A stretch of DNA of 64,000 nt from Roseburia sp. CAG:10041_57 (GTDB lineage: Bacteria; Bacillota; Clostridia; Lachnospirales; Lachnospiraceae), in assembly GCA_001916965.1 (NCBI GenBank), contig MNTL01000003.1, positions 97,341-161,340 of the forward strand, read 5' to 3'. Both the position numbers and the translations under genes were made by a program. The notes under the pieces were generated by a model that saw only the letters and a program-made list of their open reading frames with translations, made no database searches and had not been told where the DNA came from. Below are positions 16,403 through 26,106 of the stretch, in pieces (position 1 is the stretch's first letter; each line of letters begins with the position of its first letter).

Positions 16403-17773
16403 CTACATGGAGATCAGTCCGAAGGCATTGGCTACGGAGCTGATCAGAATAATTGCAGCAAAAACAGGACACAAATATTGAATCATAAAATAAAATATCT
16501 TTTTACGACGGAAGGGCTTTCCTTCTTTCGTTACCTCTTCTTCGATTCTTTCCGCACCGATTGTACGTGACACCAGAAGACAGATCGTAATGGCAGCAAT
16601 TGGCATCATGACGGAGTTTGTCAGGAAATCAAAGAAATCCAGAAACTGCATACCCAGAATTTTTACCTTGGCTAAAGGGCCATAGCCTAAGGAAGAGAGA
16701 CTTCCCAGTGCAATGATAATAACACCAATCAGAAGCGTTGATCTCTTTCTATTCCAGCCCAGCTCATCCTCGAAGGTAGACACGGCGCTCTCTGTCAGGG
16801 CAATAGAGCTTGTAACCGCAGCAAATAATACAAGCAGGAAGAATAATATGCCAACAAAAGTACCAAGCCCCATACTTTCAAAAACCTTCGGGATGGTAAT
16901 GAACATAAGGGATGGTCCTGCCTGGAGTGTATTGGAGTCATCACCGGAAAAGGCAAATACAGCAGGAATGATCATCAGACCAGCCATGATGGCAACTGCT
17001 GTGTCAAATATCTCGACATTTTCCGTAGATTCTTCAATGGAAATGTCTTTTTTCATATAAGAACCAAAAGTAATGAGAATACCCATGGCAATGGAAAGGG
17101 AGTAGAACATCTGACCCATTGCTGTGACAACTGTCATCCATGAGAAATTATGAAGGTTCGGTATGAGAAAATACTTCACACCGGCAATCGCTCCTGGCCT
17201 TGTTACAGAATAAATGGCAATAATAATGGATAAAACAACAAGAATTGGCATCATAATTCTGGAAACACGTTCAATACCATTGCGGACACCGGCATAAATA
17301 ATACTCAGAGTAAATATGGCAAATATCAGAAAGCAGATTTCAGTAGAACTGCCAGTAGATATAAAGCCTGAGAAATATCCATCCTGAGCCAGATTATTAC
17401 TGTGTCCAAGTATATATTCAAACAGATATTTAATGACCCATCCACCGATAACAGAGTAATAGGGTACGATTAAGATGGGAATAATGGCGTTGATCCATCC
17501 GCCAAAGGACAGCCATTTGGATCTGCCAAAGGAATGGAAGGCTCCAACAGGGCTTTTGTTGGTCATACGTCCGATGGATGTTTCGGCAATGATCATTGTG
17601 TAGCCGAAGGTCAATGCCAGAATGATATAGATGAGCAGGAATATGCCGCCGCCGTATTTGGCTGCCAGGTATGGAAAGCGCCAGATGTTTCCCAGTCCTA
17701 CAGAGGCGCCGGCTGCTGACAGGACAAATCCGAGTTTCCCGGAAAAAGAGCTTCTCTTATGATGATTTTGCAT
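16403..17773 (-). CDS. Sodium-dependent transporter, NSS family
   Basis: 456 residues, about eleven TM helices. The start GLGNIWRFPYLAAKYGGG is the TM1 sodium- and substrate-binding signature of neurotransmitter:sodium symporters. Bacterial members import amino acids such as tryptophan, leucine or tyrosine with Na+. The ATG at 17773 has AGGAGAT seven bases before it. The upstream 250 bases (17774-18025) include a 6-bp hairpin and GC-richer stretch but no leader I can name. Substrate not predictable. Confidence 0.9.
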   Translation of the reverse strand: MQNHHKRSSFSGKLGFVLSAAGASVGLGNIWRFPYLAAKYGGGIFLLIYIILALTFGYTMIIAETSIGRMTNKSPVGAFHSFGRSKWLSFGGWINAIIPILIVPYYSVIGGWVIKYLFEYILGHSNNLAQDGYFSGFISTGSSTEICFLIFAIFTLSIIYAGVRNGIERVSRIMMPILVVLSIIIAIYSVTRPGAIAGVKYFLIPNLHNFSWMTVVTAMGQMFYSLSIAMGILITFGSYMKKDISIEESTENVEIFDTAVAIMAGLMIIPAVFAFSGDDSNTLQAGPSLMFITIPKVFESMGLGTFVGILFFLLVLFAAVTSSIALTESAVSTFEDELGWNRKRSTLLIGVIIIALGSLSSLGYGPLAKVKILGMQFLDFFDFLTNSVMMPIAAITICLLVSRTIGAERIEEEVTKEGKPFRRKKIFYFMIQYLCPVFAAIILISSVANAFGLISM

Positions 17774-18025
17774 GTTATATCTCCTAAATTATATTTTTTA
17801 AATGTGAAAGGGGGTAAAGAGAGGGACGAATTGCACAGCTTGGACAATGCAACACAGGCACGCCCTCGCTACGTGAAAAACGCCGTGTTAGTTTTTGATA
17901 ACACATGAAATTAAGTGTAGCATAGGGGAATATGAAATGCAACATATTAGAGACATAACGGGGTGTTTTGTGTAATAGAATAGGAATAAGATAATAAGAA
18001 TATCAGACAGAAGGGAATAGGAATT

Positions 18026-18457
18026 GTGAAAAGTATGACAAGAAATATAAAAACATGTGTTATTATTGTGGGATGGATAGCAGTAATGGGGATTTTAGGG
18101 GGATGTGCGGTAGAGAAGGAGGATGAGGGGAAGGTTAGGGATCTGGAGTTTACGGTGGTATCTCAGGAAGAGCAGCCGGATGCGCTTCGTGATGTGATTG
18201 GGGAGAAGAAGGAGAAGCCTTTTCAAATCAGTTATACGAGAGGGGAGGATCTCTATATTGCGGTGGGGTATGGAGAACAGGAGAGTAGTGGCTATAGCAT
18301 TAGTGTGAATGAATTATTTGAGACGGAGAACACGATTGTGATAGATACGACTCTGATTGGACCGCAGACATCAGAACAGGCAGCACAGGTGGCATCTTAT
18401 CCCTATGTGGTAATAAAAACAGAGGGGATTGCCGACAAGACCGTAGAATTTAGATAA
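18026..18457 (+). CDS. PrcB-like lipoprotein
   Basis: 143 residues from GTG 18026 (ATG 18035 also possible). Lipoprotein signal peptide with lipobox LGGC. The mature part matches the PrcB C-terminal domain: LYIAVGYGEQESSGYSISV, a short variable loop, then IGPQTSEQAAQVASYPYVVI near the end. The domain was first seen in a treponemal protease-complex subunit; in Firmicutes it occurs as small surface lipoproteins of unknown role, perhaps protease inhibitors. It stands alone upstream of pyrC. Fold assignment is from memory of the motif; function is open. Confidence 0.65.
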   Translation: MKSMTRNIKTCVIIVGWIAVMGILGGCAVEKEDEGKVRDLEFTVVSQEEQPDALRDVIGEKKEKPFQISYTRGEDLYIAVGYGEQESSGYSISVNELFETENTIVIDTTLIGPQTSEQAAQVASYPYVVIKTEGIADKTVEFR

Positions 18458-18570
18458 TACGTATGCTATACTTGGTTTGTAATCAAGGTGTAAGCCTGTA
18501 ATGCTGAAATTCAGACAGCGTATTTTGGTATTTACAGGATGAAATGCTGAATTGAGAGGTAAAATAACAT

Positions 18571-19839
18571 ATGATATTAATTAAAAACGGAACGATAATA
18601 GATCCTTCCTGTAAGAGAGAAGAGAAGGGGGATCTTCTGATTGCAGATGGCAAGATAGCCAGAATTGCACCATGTGGTGAGATTCAGGAAGAGGGGTGCG
18701 AGGTAATTGATGCCACGGGTATGGTGGTTGCACCGGGGCTTGTAGATGTGCATGTTCATTTCAGAGATCCGGGATTTACCTATAAGGAAGATATTGATAC
18801 AGGAGCACAGGCGGCTTTGCAGGGGGGATTTACCAGCGTGGTATTGATGGCAAATACAAAACCTGTTGTAGATAATGAAGAGACACTTGATTATGTATTG
18901 GAGAAGGGAAAGAATACTCCGATTCATGTATACAGCTGTGCCAGCATCTCGAAGGGATTACAGGGCAAAGAACTGGTAGATATGGCTCTCTTGTATAGCA
19001 AGGGCGCAGCTGGGTTTACAGATGATGGTATACCGCTGCTGGATGTCGATATTTTGGAGCAGGCTTTTGTGAAAGCAGCCAGTATTGGTGTGCCGGTCAG
19101 TCTTCATGAAGAGAATCCGGCGCTGATCAGTAATAATGGTGTAAATAGCGATATCGCACAGAAGAAGTTCGGTATTGGCGGTTCACCAAGAGAAGCAGAG
19201 ATAGATTTAATAGCCCGTGACCTTGATATAGCATTAAAAACAGGTGTTATTCTTGACGTACAGCATATCAGTACGAAAGAGGGCGTAGAGCTGGTGCGTC
19301 AGGCAAGACAGAAAAGTACTAAGATTCATGCGGAAGCAACGCCACACCATTTCAGCCTGACACAGGAAGCGGTGGTAGAGCATGGAACACTTGCCAAGAT
19401 GAATCCGCCTCTTAGACTGGAAGAAGACAGACAGGCGATTATTGCAGGTATTCAGGATGGAACAATAGATATTATTGCAACAGACCATGCACCTCACAGC
19501 GTAGAGGAGAAGAGTAAGCCGCTGACAGAAGCTCCCAGTGGAATTATTGGGTTAGAGACAGCACTTTCTCTTGGCATTACCAATCTGGTCGATACAGGAA
19601 AAGTAAGCATGATGCAACTTTTAGCTTGCATGTCGTGCAATCCTGCCAAAATGTATGGATTAAATGCAGGAAATCTTGCAATTGATTCTACAGCAGATGT
19701 AGTTATTTTTGATCCGAAAGCACAATGGACGGTAGAAAAATTTGCATCCAAATCTTCTAATTCTCCTTTTGCTGGGAATAAACTAACAGGCGTTATCAAA
19801 TATACCATTGTAAATGGTAATGTTTACCCAGTGAGATAA
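18571..19839 (+). CDS. pyrC: Dihydroorotase
   Basis: 422 residues, class I dihydroorotase. It cyclises carbamoyl-aspartate to dihydroorotate in pyrimidine synthesis. DVHVHFRDPGFTYKED gives the two metal-binding His and substrate Arg; DVQHIS and ATPHHF give further His; ATDHAPHS gives the catalytic Asp. GAGAGG at 18553-18558 lies 12 bases before the ATG. The 113-base upstream gap contains a direct repeat (ATGCTGAA twice) but no PyrR-type attenuator that I recognise. pyrK and pyrD, the next pathway genes, are 7 kb further on, beyond a sugar-uptake block. Confidence 0.95.
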   Translation: MILIKNGTIIDPSCKREEKGDLLIADGKIARIAPCGEIQEEGCEVIDATGMVVAPGLVDVHVHFRDPGFTYKEDIDTGAQAALQGGFTSVVLMANTKPVVDNEETLDYVLEKGKNTPIHVYSCASISKGLQGKELVDMALLYSKGAAGFTDDGIPLLDVDILEQAFVKAASIGVPVSLHEENPALISNNGVNSDIAQKKFGIGGSPREAEIDLIARDLDIALKTGVILDVQHISTKEGVELVRQARQKSTKIHAEATPHHFSLTQEAVVEHGTLAKMNPPLRLEEDRQAIIAGIQDGTIDIIATDHAPHSVEEKSKPLTEAPSGIIGLETALSLGITNLVDTGKVSMMQLLACMSCNPAKMYGLNAGNLAIDSTADVVIFDPKAQWTVEKFASKSSNSPFAGNKLTGVIKYTIVNGNVYPVR

Positions 19840-19884
19840 AAAATGGGCATTCATCAGATTTGAGTTTGATGAATGCCTATTTTT
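19840..19884. terminator. Intrinsic terminator between pyrC and araC-type gene
   Basis: Arms GGCATTCATCA (19846-19856) and TGATGAATGCC (19867-19877), flanked by A5 on the left and U5 on the right, between convergent genes. Suitable as a bidirectional terminator. Confidence 0.85.
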
Positions 19885-22138
19885 ATTTGTCAGCTTTGTT
19901 TTCACGCATGCTGCTTGGGGTAACACCATAGATTTTCTTGAAAGCACGTCGGAAGGTGTTGGCATTGTTGTAGCCTACAGAGATATACAATTCGTTCAGA
20001 CTGATATCTGTTTCTTTGATCATACGGGCTGCTTCGCTCATACGGATATTCTCCAGATACGTGGAGAAGTTCACGCCGGTCTTTTCCTTGAACATATGCG
20101 AGAAATAACTTTCTGATATCTGGAATTCATCAGATATCTTATTCAGACCCATGGATGGGTCCATAAAGTTCTTTTCAATATATTTCTCAATTGCAGTCAC
20201 CAGATTGGTATCTTCTGATTCTACGGCAAAGAGCTTACACAGAGTCAGAGCAATATCTTCACACAGCTTGAATGTAGCGTGTTCATTGAACTGTTCGTCT
20301 AACTGGGCAGTGACTTCTGCGGAAATTCCACTGGGCAGAGCAAATCTGGCTTTTAACAGAGTATTTCGAATATCAGAGAGCAGGAACTTCAACAGATTGA
20401 TTGGCAGGGAACGTTCTTCGATATTTTCCTGATGAATCAGATTGAATAATTCCAGTACCTGAGAAGTATTGCCGGTCGTAATGAAGTGAATCAGCTTCGT
20501 TGACAATTCAGGTGGATAATAGAAGGCATTGGAATCCTTCTTAATAAATTCATACGGAAAGAAGAAATAATTCTTACTGGTATAACTGATAGATTCTACA
20601 GCCTGCTGATAAGATTCCCACACATTCGTCAGGCTGTCCGTATTTCTGCCAATACCTGCAAATAACCAGATTCCATAGGTATCCAGCAGATAATTATGAA
20701 GCTGGACAATCGTTTCGTTTGTTTTGATGATCAGGTTGGCTTCATCTTCTTTGGTGCATGCCAGAAGCAGTGCATAGGTTCTGTCTGCCGGATTAAAATA
20801 ATACAGAGGGGAACCCAGATAATTCTGCAGTGCGTTCGTGATAACATGATTGAAGTCATCAGAAGAACGGATCTGCTGCGCATTTTCACTGGAATCACCG
20901 GCATTGTTATATGCTACAATGTAGAGACAGTTATAATATAGAGGTTCTCCGACCAGATTCAGATATTCCTTAATATAAGAAGCTTCTTCTTCAGAAGCAA
21001 TCAAGCCGGTCAGTAATTGCCTTACATAACTGTTACAGATAATGGGACGCTGACTGTCTACCACTTCCTGCAAATGATTCTGTGCTTCCACGGCTTCGTT
21101 CAATTCCTGACCAAGCTCTATGATAGGTGCTACATTTCTTCTTGAAAACCGTATAATCAAAGAGATTCCAAGGAGAAAAGCAATTACAAAACATGTGATA
21201 TATAACACCTGTTTTGTAATCGTGCTCGAAGTAGAACTAAAAGCAGGAAAACTGTAGTAGTATGTGTAGCCCGTAAGCTGTGACGTATACTTTCCTATTG
21301 TGAGTGAACCATGATTATGCGAAAAATTGTTAGTATAATGCAGATTCATAATTTTATCTACGGAGAAATCCGGATTGGATAACAGACTCATAAAAGGAAC
21401 ATTATCCTCATTTACTGCAACAATAAAGTCCGTATCGAAATTGTCGGAAGAGAGCGTGGTAAATAGGGAAGCCAGCTCTTCTTTCTCCAGGACAAAGCAT
21501 ACTACAGCGTTGGCATCTATATAGTACAGATCATCCATGTTTACCATATACATATAGTAGTTTTTGCTGAAATTCGGTGCGACATTATCCATAGGAAGAA
21601 ACTGGTAATAATTGGATTCTTCTGAAAGTGCTTTCAGCCAGTTGGTATATTCGGGATTTGCATATCTTTTCATCCAGCTATAGTATCTTTCTGCGGATAT
21701 AAAATAGTTGGGAGACAGAATATAGTCCGTATTAGGCAGATAACAGTACACTTCTTCAATGGGAAGCAGTGCTTCAGGGTACACATCTGTAGAAAGCGTG
21801 GTCGCAAGGGCAATTCCCATATCCATAAAGCCCTTGTCATCAGGATCATGAAAGGCAATCAGCTTTCGGAATGTATTATTCTGAAGCAGCTGCCGGCAAT
21901 AGATATCCATAATCTTTAAGTCTTTTTCAAAGAGCTCTACATTACTGACCATAGTGGATTTCTGCTGGAAATCATATTGCTGCTGTACGTTGCGGAAAGT
22001 AGACTGATACAGATACAGGAACAGGATGAGGATGACCAGCAGGAAGATACTGTAAGAGGTTACCATACGCAGCATGAGGGACTGTTTGTCCGTTGTGGAA
22101 TTTGTATTATTTTTCGTTTCTTTTCTATTCAAAATCAT
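19883..22138 (-). CDS. Membrane-bound AraC-family regulator (YtdP-like)
   Basis: 751 residues from the ATG at 22138, chosen because GGAG precedes it by nine bases; in-frame ATGs at 22153 and 22216 lack ribosome sites. TM helix at about 22-42, a large extracytoplasmic domain (about 45-305), a second TM helix at about 310-332 (LYITCFVIAFLLGISLIIRFS), a cytoplasmic central domain, and a C-terminal AraC DNA-binding domain with two HTHs (LNKISDEFQISESYFSHMFK and SLNELYISVGYNNANTFRRAFKK). Such one-component sensors detect a sugar outside and activate the neighbouring importer. It is divergent from the solute-binding protein gene, with a palindrome between them. Confidence 0.88.
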   Translation of the reverse strand: MILNRKETKNNTNSTTDKQSLMLRMVTSYSIFLLVILILFLYLYQSTFRNVQQQYDFQQKSTMVSNVELFEKDLKIMDIYCRQLLQNNTFRKLIAFHDPDDKGFMDMGIALATTLSTDVYPEALLPIEEVYCYLPNTDYILSPNYFISAERYYSWMKRYANPEYTNWLKALSEESNYYQFLPMDNVAPNFSKNYYMYMVNMDDLYYIDANAVVCFVLEKEELASLFTTLSSDNFDTDFIVAVNEDNVPFMSLLSNPDFSVDKIMNLHYTNNFSHNHGSLTIGKYTSQLTGYTYYYSFPAFSSTSSTITKQVLYITCFVIAFLLGISLIIRFSRRNVAPIIELGQELNEAVEAQNHLQEVVDSQRPIICNSYVRQLLTGLIASEEEASYIKEYLNLVGEPLYYNCLYIVAYNNAGDSSENAQQIRSSDDFNHVITNALQNYLGSPLYYFNPADRTYALLLACTKEDEANLIIKTNETIVQLHNYLLDTYGIWLFAGIGRNTDSLTNVWESYQQAVESISYTSKNYFFFPYEFIKKDSNAFYYPPELSTKLIHFITTGNTSQVLELFNLIHQENIEERSLPINLLKFLLSDIRNTLLKARFALPSGISAEVTAQLDEQFNEHATFKLCEDIALTLCKLFAVESEDTNLVTAIEKYIEKNFMDPSMGLNKISDEFQISESYFSHMFKEKTGVNFSTYLENIRMSEAARMIKETDISLNELYISVGYNNANTFRRAFKKIYGVTPSSMRENKADK

Positions 22139-22213
22139 CAAGGTTTTCTCCATGATATTATAAATTATCAGTTTGTATAGTAGTATTGTACCAGTTTTAA
22201 ATAAAAAAAACAA

Positions 22214-22231
22214 CATGTAAGTACTTACATG
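22214..22231. promoter_or_regulatory. Perfect 18-bp palindrome, candidate operator
   Basis: CATGTAAGTACTTACATG is self-complementary over all 18 bases and lies in the 260-base divergent region between the AraC-type regulator and the importer operon, close to the regulator's 5' end. Symmetry suggests a dimer-binding site; AraC proteins more often use direct repeats, so another factor may bind. Confidence 0.5.
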
Positions 22232-22398
22232 AAACCCTTGAAAAATGGGGATTTTTTGGAAACGCAGTCAAATAATGTACGTGACAGCAAAAATTGTAAC
22301 TTGTTTTAAAAGAGGGGAAATGATATGTTGATTCCAGAGCAAGGGCACAGCCCCAAGGTTCGGAACAGTTAATTTTATATTAGGGAGGAAAGTAAGAA

Positions 22399-24054
22399 AT
22401 GAAGAAGAAAGCATTATCTTTACTTTTATCATCAGCTATGGTTGTATCCTTAGCTGCATGTGGTAGCTCTTCTGACAGCGCAAGCACAGCTACAGATTCA
22501 AACGCTACTTCATCTACAGAAGCTGCAAACGCAGAAGCTTCTACAACAGCATCTACAGGGGAAACATCCTCTTATGATCTGACAGAACTTAACATTGTAG
22601 TAAACGGTACATTAACAGCAACAGTTGATAATGGACAGCAGGCATTCGTTGAGCAGTGGGAAAAGGCTGTAAGCGAAGAACTTGGTCATGATGTTAAGCT
22701 TAACATCCAGCAGTTAGACCATTCAGGTTATACAGATGCAGTTGGACGTTTATTCGCAGGTGGCGATTATCCTGATGCAATGATCATGTCAGCAGATATG
22801 TTCAAGCAGTATGCACCTACAGGTCTTCTCTGGGATATGGCTGATGCATATAAGAACGCTGATTTCCAGTCACGTATGGATTTACCTAAGATTAATGAGA
22901 GCCTGATGGACAGTGAAGGTCATTTATACGGCTTCGCTAACTCATATGGTAACGGATGTGTTACATATGTTAAGAAGGCTTGGTTAGATGCAGTTGGAAT
23001 CAACGCTGAAGATGTTAAGACATATGATGATTATTACAATATGTTACTTGCTTTCCACAACGGCGATCCTGATGGAAACGGCGTAGATGGCGATACATAT
23101 GGTGTAGTTGCAGCAGGTTTCGTTGGAAACGAAGCTCCTTACATCAACTACTTACCTGAATTCTGGCAGGATGCATACCCAGCAATCGTTCAGGGCGAAG
23201 ATGGTACATGGTATGATGGATTCCAGTCCGAAGAGACTAAGGCTGCATTATTAAGATTACAGCAGGCATATACTGATGGCGCTATCGATCCTGAAACACT
23301 TACAGCATCTACAAAGATTGCCCGTGAAAAGTGGTTCTCCAATGATCAGACTGGTTCCTCAGGTGTATTCACATACTGGGCAGGTTCCTGGTATCAGACA
23401 CTTACAGATAACCTTGTAAAGAATGATGTTGATTCTGAATTAGTTCAGTTAACTCCTATCGCTGAGATTAAGGATACTGTTGGTGGTTACCTCAACAGAG
23501 AAGCTCCTGTATGGGTTATCATTGATGACGGTGACGGAGATAATTCCCGTGAGCAGGCTATCTTCGATACATTAATCGAGACAATGATGGATGGTGACAA
23601 GGTTCAGACACTTTGGACATATGGTGCTGAAGGCGTTCACTGGTCTACAGAGGCTGAAACATTCACAATTAACGCTGGTACAGATAAGGAAAAGACATAT
23701 GAGTACGCTGATGGTGAGTTCCACTTAAAGCAGTCTCCTAACGATCCTAACTCTGTATGGAAGAAGAATGCAATTGACCCTGCATTGGTTGTATGCCATT
23801 TAACAAATGGTTATGCTGACCAGTCCGAGCTTGCAGCAGCAGGTAATGAATTCTTCACAAGCAACTGTGTAGATGCTCCTGCTTCACCTGTATCTGAGAC
23901 ATTTACAAACGAGTCCGGTACAATCTATGACGCTAAGCTTGCATGCATTACAACAGTTGTAGTTGACGGCGGCGATGTTGAAGCAGCTATGCAGACATAC
24001 GTTGATACAGTTGGTTCTATCGTTGATCAGTGCTTAACTGAGTTAAATCAGTAA
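22399..24054 (+). CDS. ABC sugar importer, solute-binding lipoprotein (LplA/YtcQ-like)
   Basis: 551 residues. Lipoprotein signal with lipobox LAAC at about 18-21, then a Ser/Thr/Ala-rich tether and a family-1-type extracellular binding domain of the large LplA/YtcQ class. It should capture an oligosaccharide, by context a rhamnogalacturonan fragment, and deliver it to the two permeases encoded next. GGGAGGAAAG precedes the ATG by about six bases. Codon use is strongly biased (AAC, TTC, GTT, GCT preferred) compared with flanking genes, as expected for a very highly expressed binding protein. No ATPase gene is nearby, so a shared MsmX-type ATPase is inferred. Confidence 0.9.
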   Translation: MKKKALSLLLSSAMVVSLAACGSSSDSASTATDSNATSSTEAANAEASTTASTGETSSYDLTELNIVVNGTLTATVDNGQQAFVEQWEKAVSEELGHDVKLNIQQLDHSGYTDAVGRLFAGGDYPDAMIMSADMFKQYAPTGLLWDMADAYKNADFQSRMDLPKINESLMDSEGHLYGFANSYGNGCVTYVKKAWLDAVGINAEDVKTYDDYYNMLLAFHNGDPDGNGVDGDTYGVVAAGFVGNEAPYINYLPEFWQDAYPAIVQGEDGTWYDGFQSEETKAALLRLQQAYTDGAIDPETLTASTKIAREKWFSNDQTGSSGVFTYWAGSWYQTLTDNLVKNDVDSELVQLTPIAEIKDTVGGYLNREAPVWVIIDDGDGDNSREQAIFDTLIETMMDGDKVQTLWTYGAEGVHWSTEAETFTINAGTDKEKTYEYADGEFHLKQSPNDPNSVWKKNAIDPALVVCHLTNGYADQSELAAAGNEFFTSNCVDAPASPVSETFTNESGTIYDAKLACITTVVVDGGDVEAAMQTYVDTVGSIVDQCLTELNQ

Positions 24055-24104
24055 GATATAATTAAGTAAGATAAAGCCGAGTAATCGGAAAAGTTACATA
24101 TGAG

Positions 24105-24135
24105 ACTGTCCTGTTCCTGTCCGGAGCAGGACAGT
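24105..24135 (+). terminator. Hairpin between binding-protein gene and permease genes
   Basis: ACTGTCCTG (24105-24113) pairs with CAGGACAGT (24127-24135); only a weak U stretch (TTATT) follows. A leaky terminator or mRNA-stabilising hairpin here would give more binding protein than permease, a common arrangement in ABC importers. A second small stem (GGCCG/CGGCC, 24154-24170) follows. Confidence 0.6.
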
Positions 24136-24216
24136 TATTCATGAGAGAGTAAAGGCCGTTCTATCCGGCCAAGTAGGAAAAGTGGTATGAGGAAGTAGGA
24201 AAGGAAGAAGAACGGT

Positions 24217-25179
24217 ATGAGTAAGAAAACAGTTATGACTTCTACAGGTGTCGAAGTTCGAGAGAAACCGCTGAAGCTTCGTATCTGGAATAACAGGGGC
24301 TATTATGTAATGTTCCTGCCGGTTTTGATATTTCTGTTTATTTTTAATTATTGGCCAATGATTGGTATCAAATGGTCTTTCTACGATTATAAGCCCGTAG
24401 GATCACCAAGTTTTGTAGGCTTTGCACATTTCCAGAAGATGTTTGCTACAGCAGCATTCTGGACGGCATTCAAGAACACACTTTGGTTGAGTATTATTAA
24501 GTTGATCATTACAAACGTATCTGCGGTTGTAGTGTCTATCTTCTTAAATGAAATGGGAAATCTCTTTGCAAAGAAAACTTTGCAGACTATTATATATCTG
24601 CCACACTTTATGTCATGGGCAGTAGTTGCATCTATCTTCAGTTTGTTGTTATCTCCATCCAGTACAGGTCTTGTAAATGGTTGGTTGAGAGATTTGGGAG
24701 TCCTGACAGACGCTGATAAGAACATCTACTTCCTTGCAAGTACAACATGGTGGCGTCCAATCTTCTACATTATTAATATCTGGAAGGAAACAGGTTGGGG
24801 AACAATCATCTTCCTGGCTACTTTGTCAGGTATTAATCCTGAATTATACGAAGCAGCAGATATTGATGGTGCTACCCGTATGCAGAAGATCCGTTTCGTA
24901 ACAGTACCGGCTCTTGGCAATACAATTATCACTGTATTGATCCTGAACCTGGCTAAGGTTATGAACATGTTCGAATCTGTATTCGTATTATATAACAATG
25001 CAGTATATGATGTATCTGATGTTATTTCTACATATATTTATCGTCAGACATTCGCAATTGCACTGCCTAACTATGGTTATTCCACAGCGGTTGGTCTCTT
25101 CAAGGGCTTAGTAGGGTGCTTCCTTGTTCTTGTATGTAACTGGGCAAGTAAGAAGACTCGTGGCCGCGGTATTGTATAG
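24217..25179 (+). CDS. ABC sugar importer permease (LplB/YteP-like)
   Basis: 320 residues, six TM helices, with the ATPase-contact loop EAADIDGATRMQKIRFVTVP near the C-terminal third. It forms half of the membrane channel for the preceding binding protein. The ATG at 24217 has GGAAAGG 14 bases and a further purine run upstream. Codon choice is similar to the binding protein. The next permease gene starts 11 bases after its stop. Confidence 0.92.
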   Translation: MSKKTVMTSTGVEVREKPLKLRIWNNRGYYVMFLPVLIFLFIFNYWPMIGIKWSFYDYKPVGSPSFVGFAHFQKMFATAAFWTAFKNTLWLSIIKLIITNVSAVVVSIFLNEMGNLFAKKTLQTIIYLPHFMSWAVVASIFSLLLSPSSTGLVNGWLRDLGVLTDADKNIYFLASTTWWRPIFYIINIWKETGWGTIIFLATLSGINPELYEAADIDGATRMQKIRFVTVPALGNTIITVLILNLAKVMNMFESVFVLYNNAVYDVSDVISTYIYRQTFAIALPNYGYSTAVGLFKGLVGCFLVLVCNWASKKTRGRGIV

Positions 25180-25190
25180 GAGGTACGAAA

Positions 25191-26048
25191 ATGGCAAAAG
25201 AACAACCTAGTCGTAAACAAAGATTACACGCTTTTGACGTTGTAAACTACATCGTATTTATTTTAATCGGTTTACTGGTTCTGGTTCCTATCTGGAAAGT
25301 TTTGGTAGACTCCTTCAATGCGGTTGGTGTATATCAGTTCCAGTTATGGCCAAGCCATCCTACTGTTGATGGTTATAAGACCATTATTCAGACATCTGCA
25401 CTCTACAGACCATTCATTAACTCCGTAGTAACAACAATTCTCGGAACTTTACTTGGTCTGGTATTATCTACACTTGGTGGTTATGTACTTGTACAGTTCA
25501 ACATGCCTGGACGTAACTTCCTTGCATACATGCTTTTGTTTACAATGATTTTCTCCGGTGGTATGATTCCTGAATACCTCGTTATGAAGAAGATCGGTCT
25601 TGTAAACAATATGTGGATTCTTGTATTCAAGCATGGTATGAACGTTTACAACCTTGTACTTATGAGAAACTTCTTTGAAGGTATTCCTGATTCCTTATAT
25701 GAAGCAGCAGAACTCGATGGATGTTCTCCTATGGGAATCTTCTTCAAGATCGTTCTTCCTCTGTCTAAGGCAGCACTTGCTTCTATCGGTTTGATGTTTG
25801 CCGTAACAGTATGGAATGATTACACAACAGTTAAGATTTACATTACAGACCCTGATCAGGTTAACTTCCAGTATAAGTTAAGAAACATGATTATGGACGG
25901 TGATACGCCTACAACGGCTTACAATGTATCACAGAATACACTGTTCAATGCAGGTATCATTGCAGCAATCCTGCCATTCATGATATTGTATCCTTTCTTA
26001 CAGAAATACTTTGTAACCGGTGTTAATATCGGAGCTGTAAAAGAGTAA
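25191..26048 (+). CDS. ABC sugar importer permease (LplC/YtcP-like)
   Basis: 285 residues, six TM helices, EAA loop EAAELDGCSPMGIFFKIVLP. Second half of the channel; ends in the usual TGVNIGAVKE tail of this family. AGGAGGT six bases before the ATG. The pair resembles B. subtilis YteP/YtcP, which take up rhamnogalacturonan or galacturonate oligosaccharides; substrate here is inferred from the acetylesterase that follows. Confidence 0.92.
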   Translation: MAKEQPSRKQRLHAFDVVNYIVFILIGLLVLVPIWKVLVDSFNAVGVYQFQLWPSHPTVDGYKTIIQTSALYRPFINSVVTTILGTLLGLVLSTLGGYVLVQFNMPGRNFLAYMLLFTMIFSGGMIPEYLVMKKIGLVNNMWILVFKHGMNVYNLVLMRNFFEGIPDSLYEAAELDGCSPMGIFFKIVLPLSKAALASIGLMFAVTVWNDYTTVKIYITDPDQVNFQYKLRNMIMDGDTPTTAYNVSQNTLFNAGIIAAILPFMILYPFLQKYFVTGVNIGAVKE

Positions 26049-26106
26049 TATCCAGGGGGGCGTTAAGTCCCCCCTTTCTTATTGAAATAAAGGAGAGGGA
26101 GAATAA

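Noticed and set aside
17774..18025. Riboswitch or leader for the NSS transporter
   Set aside because: Only a 6-bp stem (GTGTTA/TAACAC on the minus strand) and a GC-richer stretch; no known riboswitch core or terminator could be built by eye.
18458..18570. PyrR-type attenuator before pyrC
   Set aside because: A short direct repeat (ATGCTGAA) and a small palindrome exist, but no PyrR-binding loop or terminator/antiterminator pair.
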